This document shows positions 46,260 to 49,085 of a DNA stretch of 49,085 bases, piece after piece. The notes beneath the pieces were generated by a model. That model saw only the letters and a list, made by a program, of their open reading frames with translations. It searched no databases and was not told the origin of the DNA. This DNA comes from Paramacrobiotus richtersi (lineage: Eukaryota > Tardigrada > Eutardigrada > Parachela > Macrobiotidae). Location of the stretch: assembly GCA_034698045.1 (NCBI GenBank), contig JAQGAU010000048.1, positions 1 through 49,085 of the forward strand, read 5' to 3'. How positions within the stretch are numbered: position 1 is the first letter of the stretch; each line of letters starts with the position of its first letter. The position numbers and the translations under genes were made by a program.

Positions 46260-46328
46260 TCTGGAACTGCAATTAAGACTAAAATACGTATTCTCATTTT
46301 AAAAAGTGGCTCGCTAGTGCTTCGAAAA
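46260..46328 (+). repeat. Dispersed 69-base repeat, copy 2
   Basis: It aligns without gaps to 17342-17410, with conserved ends (TCTGGAA; AGTGCTTCGAAAA) and a diverged centre. Confidence 0.6.
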
Positions 46329-46389
46329 TGGAAAGTGAAACCGGTGGAACAATTAGACCGGTAAGCACGAGCTACGAAGCACACGTTTA

Positions 46390-47415
46390 TTACAAACTCA
46401 GAAATCTAAGTTTGTACCTTATCCTTTCGAAAAATTCCTGTGTCTTATATTGTCTATCTATTGTCCACTCAATTGTCTTCTTGGGCGGCTTCACATCAGT
46501 ACCAATAGTAATGCTGTTGACCAATAATCCAACAAATCCAAAGAGCACAACTATATGAAATATGAACTGCCACAGCAGCATCGCCCGGAGTAGTTTGTCA
46601 ATCTTTGCGATAAGCTCATTTATCTCAAAATGCACTTTCCTCGATTTCGTTACACGTTGGCTGAGTTCCGCTCTCAGTATTTCGGGACCCACATCTGAAC
46701 TTTGTATCCAAAAAAAGGCGCTTTAATTCGCTGTTCAACACCTTGATATATTTGCGGGCAACACAGGAGAAAAAGAACAGGAAACGCCAAGGAGAGCTGA
46801 GCAAAAATAAACGGCACACTGCTAAAAACCCACCAGAGAGATGCATAATTAACAGTAATGTACAAAAGCAAACGGAAAAGGCGCATAATTCCATGAATAC
46901 ATTATCCCCAACGCGTCAAGCCATACGCTCTGCTCGTGAATTTCCCATAATATAATAACGACAATACTCGCAATAATAATGTGCAAAGGTCGACCGGAAC
47001 ATTTCCTCACGGATACTGTTACTCCATAAAAACCGATTTTATGACGGATATCCTCACATCACGGAGCTGCGCTAATGATTTTTCGACCATTCACAACGAA
47101 TAAGCTCAAAATTACCGCATTTCTTATCGTTATGAAAGCGTATGGTGTTTCAATCAGCAGTTGTGATGATCATATTTGCTCGCTGACCATCCACCGGACT
47201 AACTCCATCCTCATATGGGTTTCAGCGATCGCCAACCAGAATATGTTGATACTCATAAAGACGGTCCAAATCCACATCAACGAAAGATAAACCGTACGAA
47301 TACTTTTCAAATCTATAACACGAATTTTTTGGGATACTTTGTGGGATTGCTTTCCGCGTTCTTGTATAAGGAAACCCAGAAACTTCATCCATGTCACCGA
47401 TGTCGGAATATCCAT
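46390..47415 (-). pseudogene. Chemoreceptor-like (gustatory receptor type) gene or remnant
   Basis: Minus-strand frames encode several hydrophobic segments separated by charged helices. One at 47170-47415 includes RTVYLSLMWIWTVFMSINIFW. One at 46625-46894 is almost wholly hydrophobic and ends IKVLNSELKRLF. One at 46390-46692 has SRKVHFEINELIAKIDKLLR, then LLWQFIFHIVVLFGFVGLLV. The order and the motif around the last two spans resemble arthropod-type gustatory receptors, seven-span membrane proteins. In-frame stops (TGA near 47170 and 47065) and a frame change separate the pieces. It is either a decayed gene or one with introns I could not resolve. A conserved C-terminal last span was not found. 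Confidence 0.4.
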
Positions 47416-48372
47416 GACCTTTACGTTGAAGCTACCTTAATGGGAATTATCCGGTGGCTTCTCAATTTGCTAAACTGTATATGAACCTCTTCTTCGCCTT
47501 TCCATGGATTTCGTTTTCAGAAATAATATGTCTTTTGATAATGTTAATAACAGTTAATAATGAAACGCTATTGATGAGCTTTTGCATTTGCCTACTAGAT
47601 CGCTATTTTCAAACAGCAAGTAGCGTTATCTACCCGCGACAACAAAAACCAGAAAACAATGCGCCACTTGTTGCATGTGGAACAAAGATTTTGCCTCTAA
47701 TCAAATGACAAACCGTATACGCATTTTGGAACAGCATACACAGGGGAAACAATAAACACACTGGTTTAAGAGGAAAAGGCGGTGTAAACATTTCCGCGTA
47801 TGAAACTACCGTGAATCTTCTGTGTGGCGAGCTTCATAAATTAAAGACAATAAGCTCTGCATAAGATATCATAATATGTATGTGTGGTTTGTGATATATG
47901 AGCATACGGAAAAGGAAATGTTTACCTTTAATTAATAGGTTCATTGCAAAAATATACAGATCTAAGGCTAGCGCTCAAACAGCAACAACGGTTTCAAATA
48001 TTAAAGTCGCTAAAAATAATAAAGGGACTCATATTGCATATTCTACCTGGATGACATTTTTATGTATAAGAACCACTTCCTCATGGAAAATCGATCAAGC
48101 AGCTAGCGACCAACAACATCCGAACACGTACTTCTGGATGCGAAAGGAAGTATCTGAGATGAAATGACGGGATATCGTCTGAGTGTGCTCGCAATCATAA
48201 CAGTGCGGTAGAATATTGCCGTCATATTTACTGGATATTTAAAAAAAATTAGGTATCTTGTTGATCAAAGGCTGCATTCCCATTGTTTAGTGATATTTCA
48301 AAATATCACTCCGACATTTTAATTCGACATGACATGACGCTTGCCTATAGGCACACACGCTGCTGTAAATAA
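47416..48372. other. No firm gene; possible upstream exons
   Basis: Short frames on the plus strand at 47454-47708 and 47898-48167 have no recognised domain. Upstream exons of the minus-strand receptor-like region might lie here but could not be defined. Confidence 0.3.
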
Positions 48373-48832
48373 GTGAGCGCTTGCAGTTGGTATGTTACGT
48401 TAATGCGACCTACGGTCTATGTGCTAAAAATGGAAGGCCATTCCAAAATTTCTGACGGCCACAAGAATGGACTTCGGAAAACGTCGATTTCGGAAATTCG
48501 AAAAATGAGTAATTCGAATAATGCCAACAACAACGAAAATCGAAACCCGTCATGCACAGATGACTGCAGCATTTATAGGTTTTTTCGCTTATTGGTATAT
48601 GGCTCTTATATCCTGTGGGATTCTGGAGAGTTAAGGAATTCACTGCACCTGTCTTTTAAGGATTATTTATTAAAGTATGGAAATGCCTATTAGTGTTTAC
48701 ATGCTGGCTGTATGGATGTGGGCGGTGATAAACGCGGTCAACATCGTGTACAACGCTGTTTATACTGCCGCCGATGCTTCTTCTGCCGATCATCATAAAA
48801 ATATGATCGTATCGCTTCTTGAAGAATCGCCA
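48373..48832 (+). pseudogene. Possible membrane-protein remnant
   Basis: Two overlapping plus-strand frames (48373-48693 and 48677-48871) join as LRNSLHLSFKDYLLK, then PISVYMLAVWMWAVINAVNI and YNAVYTAADASSADHHKNMI. A hydrophobic span followed by a polar helix with His-His resembles the end of a chemoreceptor-type protein. The frame change near 48680 suggests decay. The family call is weak. Confidence 0.25.
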
Positions 48833-48869
48833 TATGTACGTATGTACGTACGTACGTACGTACGTACGT
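48833..48869. repeat. GTAC microsatellite
   Basis: About nine copies of the self-complementary tetramer GTAC (with one ATGT variant) directly precede the reverse transcriptase fragment. Confidence 0.95.
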
Positions 48870-49085
48870 GATCCTAAATTCGTTGATCGAAATGAATGTT
48901 GATGCTGGCATACTGCATGTCCTTATTGATTATTTACGTAATCGTCAACAGTGTACTACTGTGGATGGTGCGGTGTCCGGTTCAGTCCCCATCCCCAGCG
49001 GAGTGCCCCAGGGATCGATCTTAGGTCCACTGTTATTTAATTGCGTAACAAATACTGCTCGCTCGTGTATTTCTAGGGAAACCGA
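48870..49085 (+). mobile_element. Fragment of a LINE-type reverse transcriptase, cut by the window end
   Basis: The frame reads ILNSLIEMNVDAGILHVLID, then YLRNRQQCTTVDG and PIPSGVPQGSILGPLLFN. This is the fingers and palm region of a non-LTR reverse transcriptase, including the diagnostic SGVPQGSxLGPLLF motif. The active-site YxDD would lie beyond the window. Sequence upstream of about 48870 is microsatellite, not more reverse transcriptase, so the copy is truncated at its 5' end, as is usual for these elements. After LLFN the match weakens. Confidence 0.85.

Overview
This window looks like nuclear DNA of an invertebrate animal. It has spliced genes with GT-AG introns (46 to 825 bases), long non-coding stretches, minisatellites and several classes of eukaryotic transposon. 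No operons, ribosome binding sites or prokaryotic signals are seen. A small ecdysozoan is the best guess, possibly a tardigrade, because of the short introns, a broken MATH-BTB gene and chemoreceptor-like fragments. The sequence alone does not prove the taxon.

The main discovery is a complete Mutator-like (MULE) DNA transposon of about 12 kb at 28918-40900. Its inverted ends start GGCCCGCGCTGA and continue into arrays of a GGACTC hexamer. It is flanked by a perfect 9-base duplication, GATAGCTAG. The two flanks join into one continuous unit of the minisatellite it landed in. Inside it, eight exons (34065-39443) splice in frame into a 995-residue transposase. That protein keeps an apparent DDE triad, a SWIM zinc-binding motif and an extra C-terminal Cys/His region. 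A second MULE-like element without a transposase (31066-32113; perfect 9-base duplication TAAGCAACG; inverted ends of about 140 bases) is nested inside the first.

The left part of the window holds a two-exon gene for a coiled-coil protein with an internal 60-residue duplication (360-1989). It is followed by an apparently intact PIF/Harbinger transposon (about 3060-6162). This carries a two-exon DDE transposase on the plus strand and a three-exon Myb/SANT-like protein on the minus strand, arranged tail to tail. Then come a small possible two-exon minus-strand gene (9057-9560), a MATH-BTB-BACK pseudogene (9959-10870), a minisatellite with a period of about 70 bases (11450-12355) and a long open frame of unknown function (14030-14860).

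From 14.9 to 26.4 kb the DNA is mostly non-coding, with striking palindromes at 15.75, 18.5 and 23.8 kb. From 26.45 kb a second minisatellite (units of about 50-56 bases) runs up to the MULE and resumes just beyond it. The right end (41-49 kb) holds coding-like fragments without clear identity, chemoreceptor-like remnants and a piece of LINE reverse transcriptase cut by the window edge.

The transposon genes form two self-contained systems: the MULE transposase with its ends, and the Harbinger transposase with its DNA-binding partner. The other genes show no functional link to them. All homology calls rest on motif recognition by eye; no search was run.
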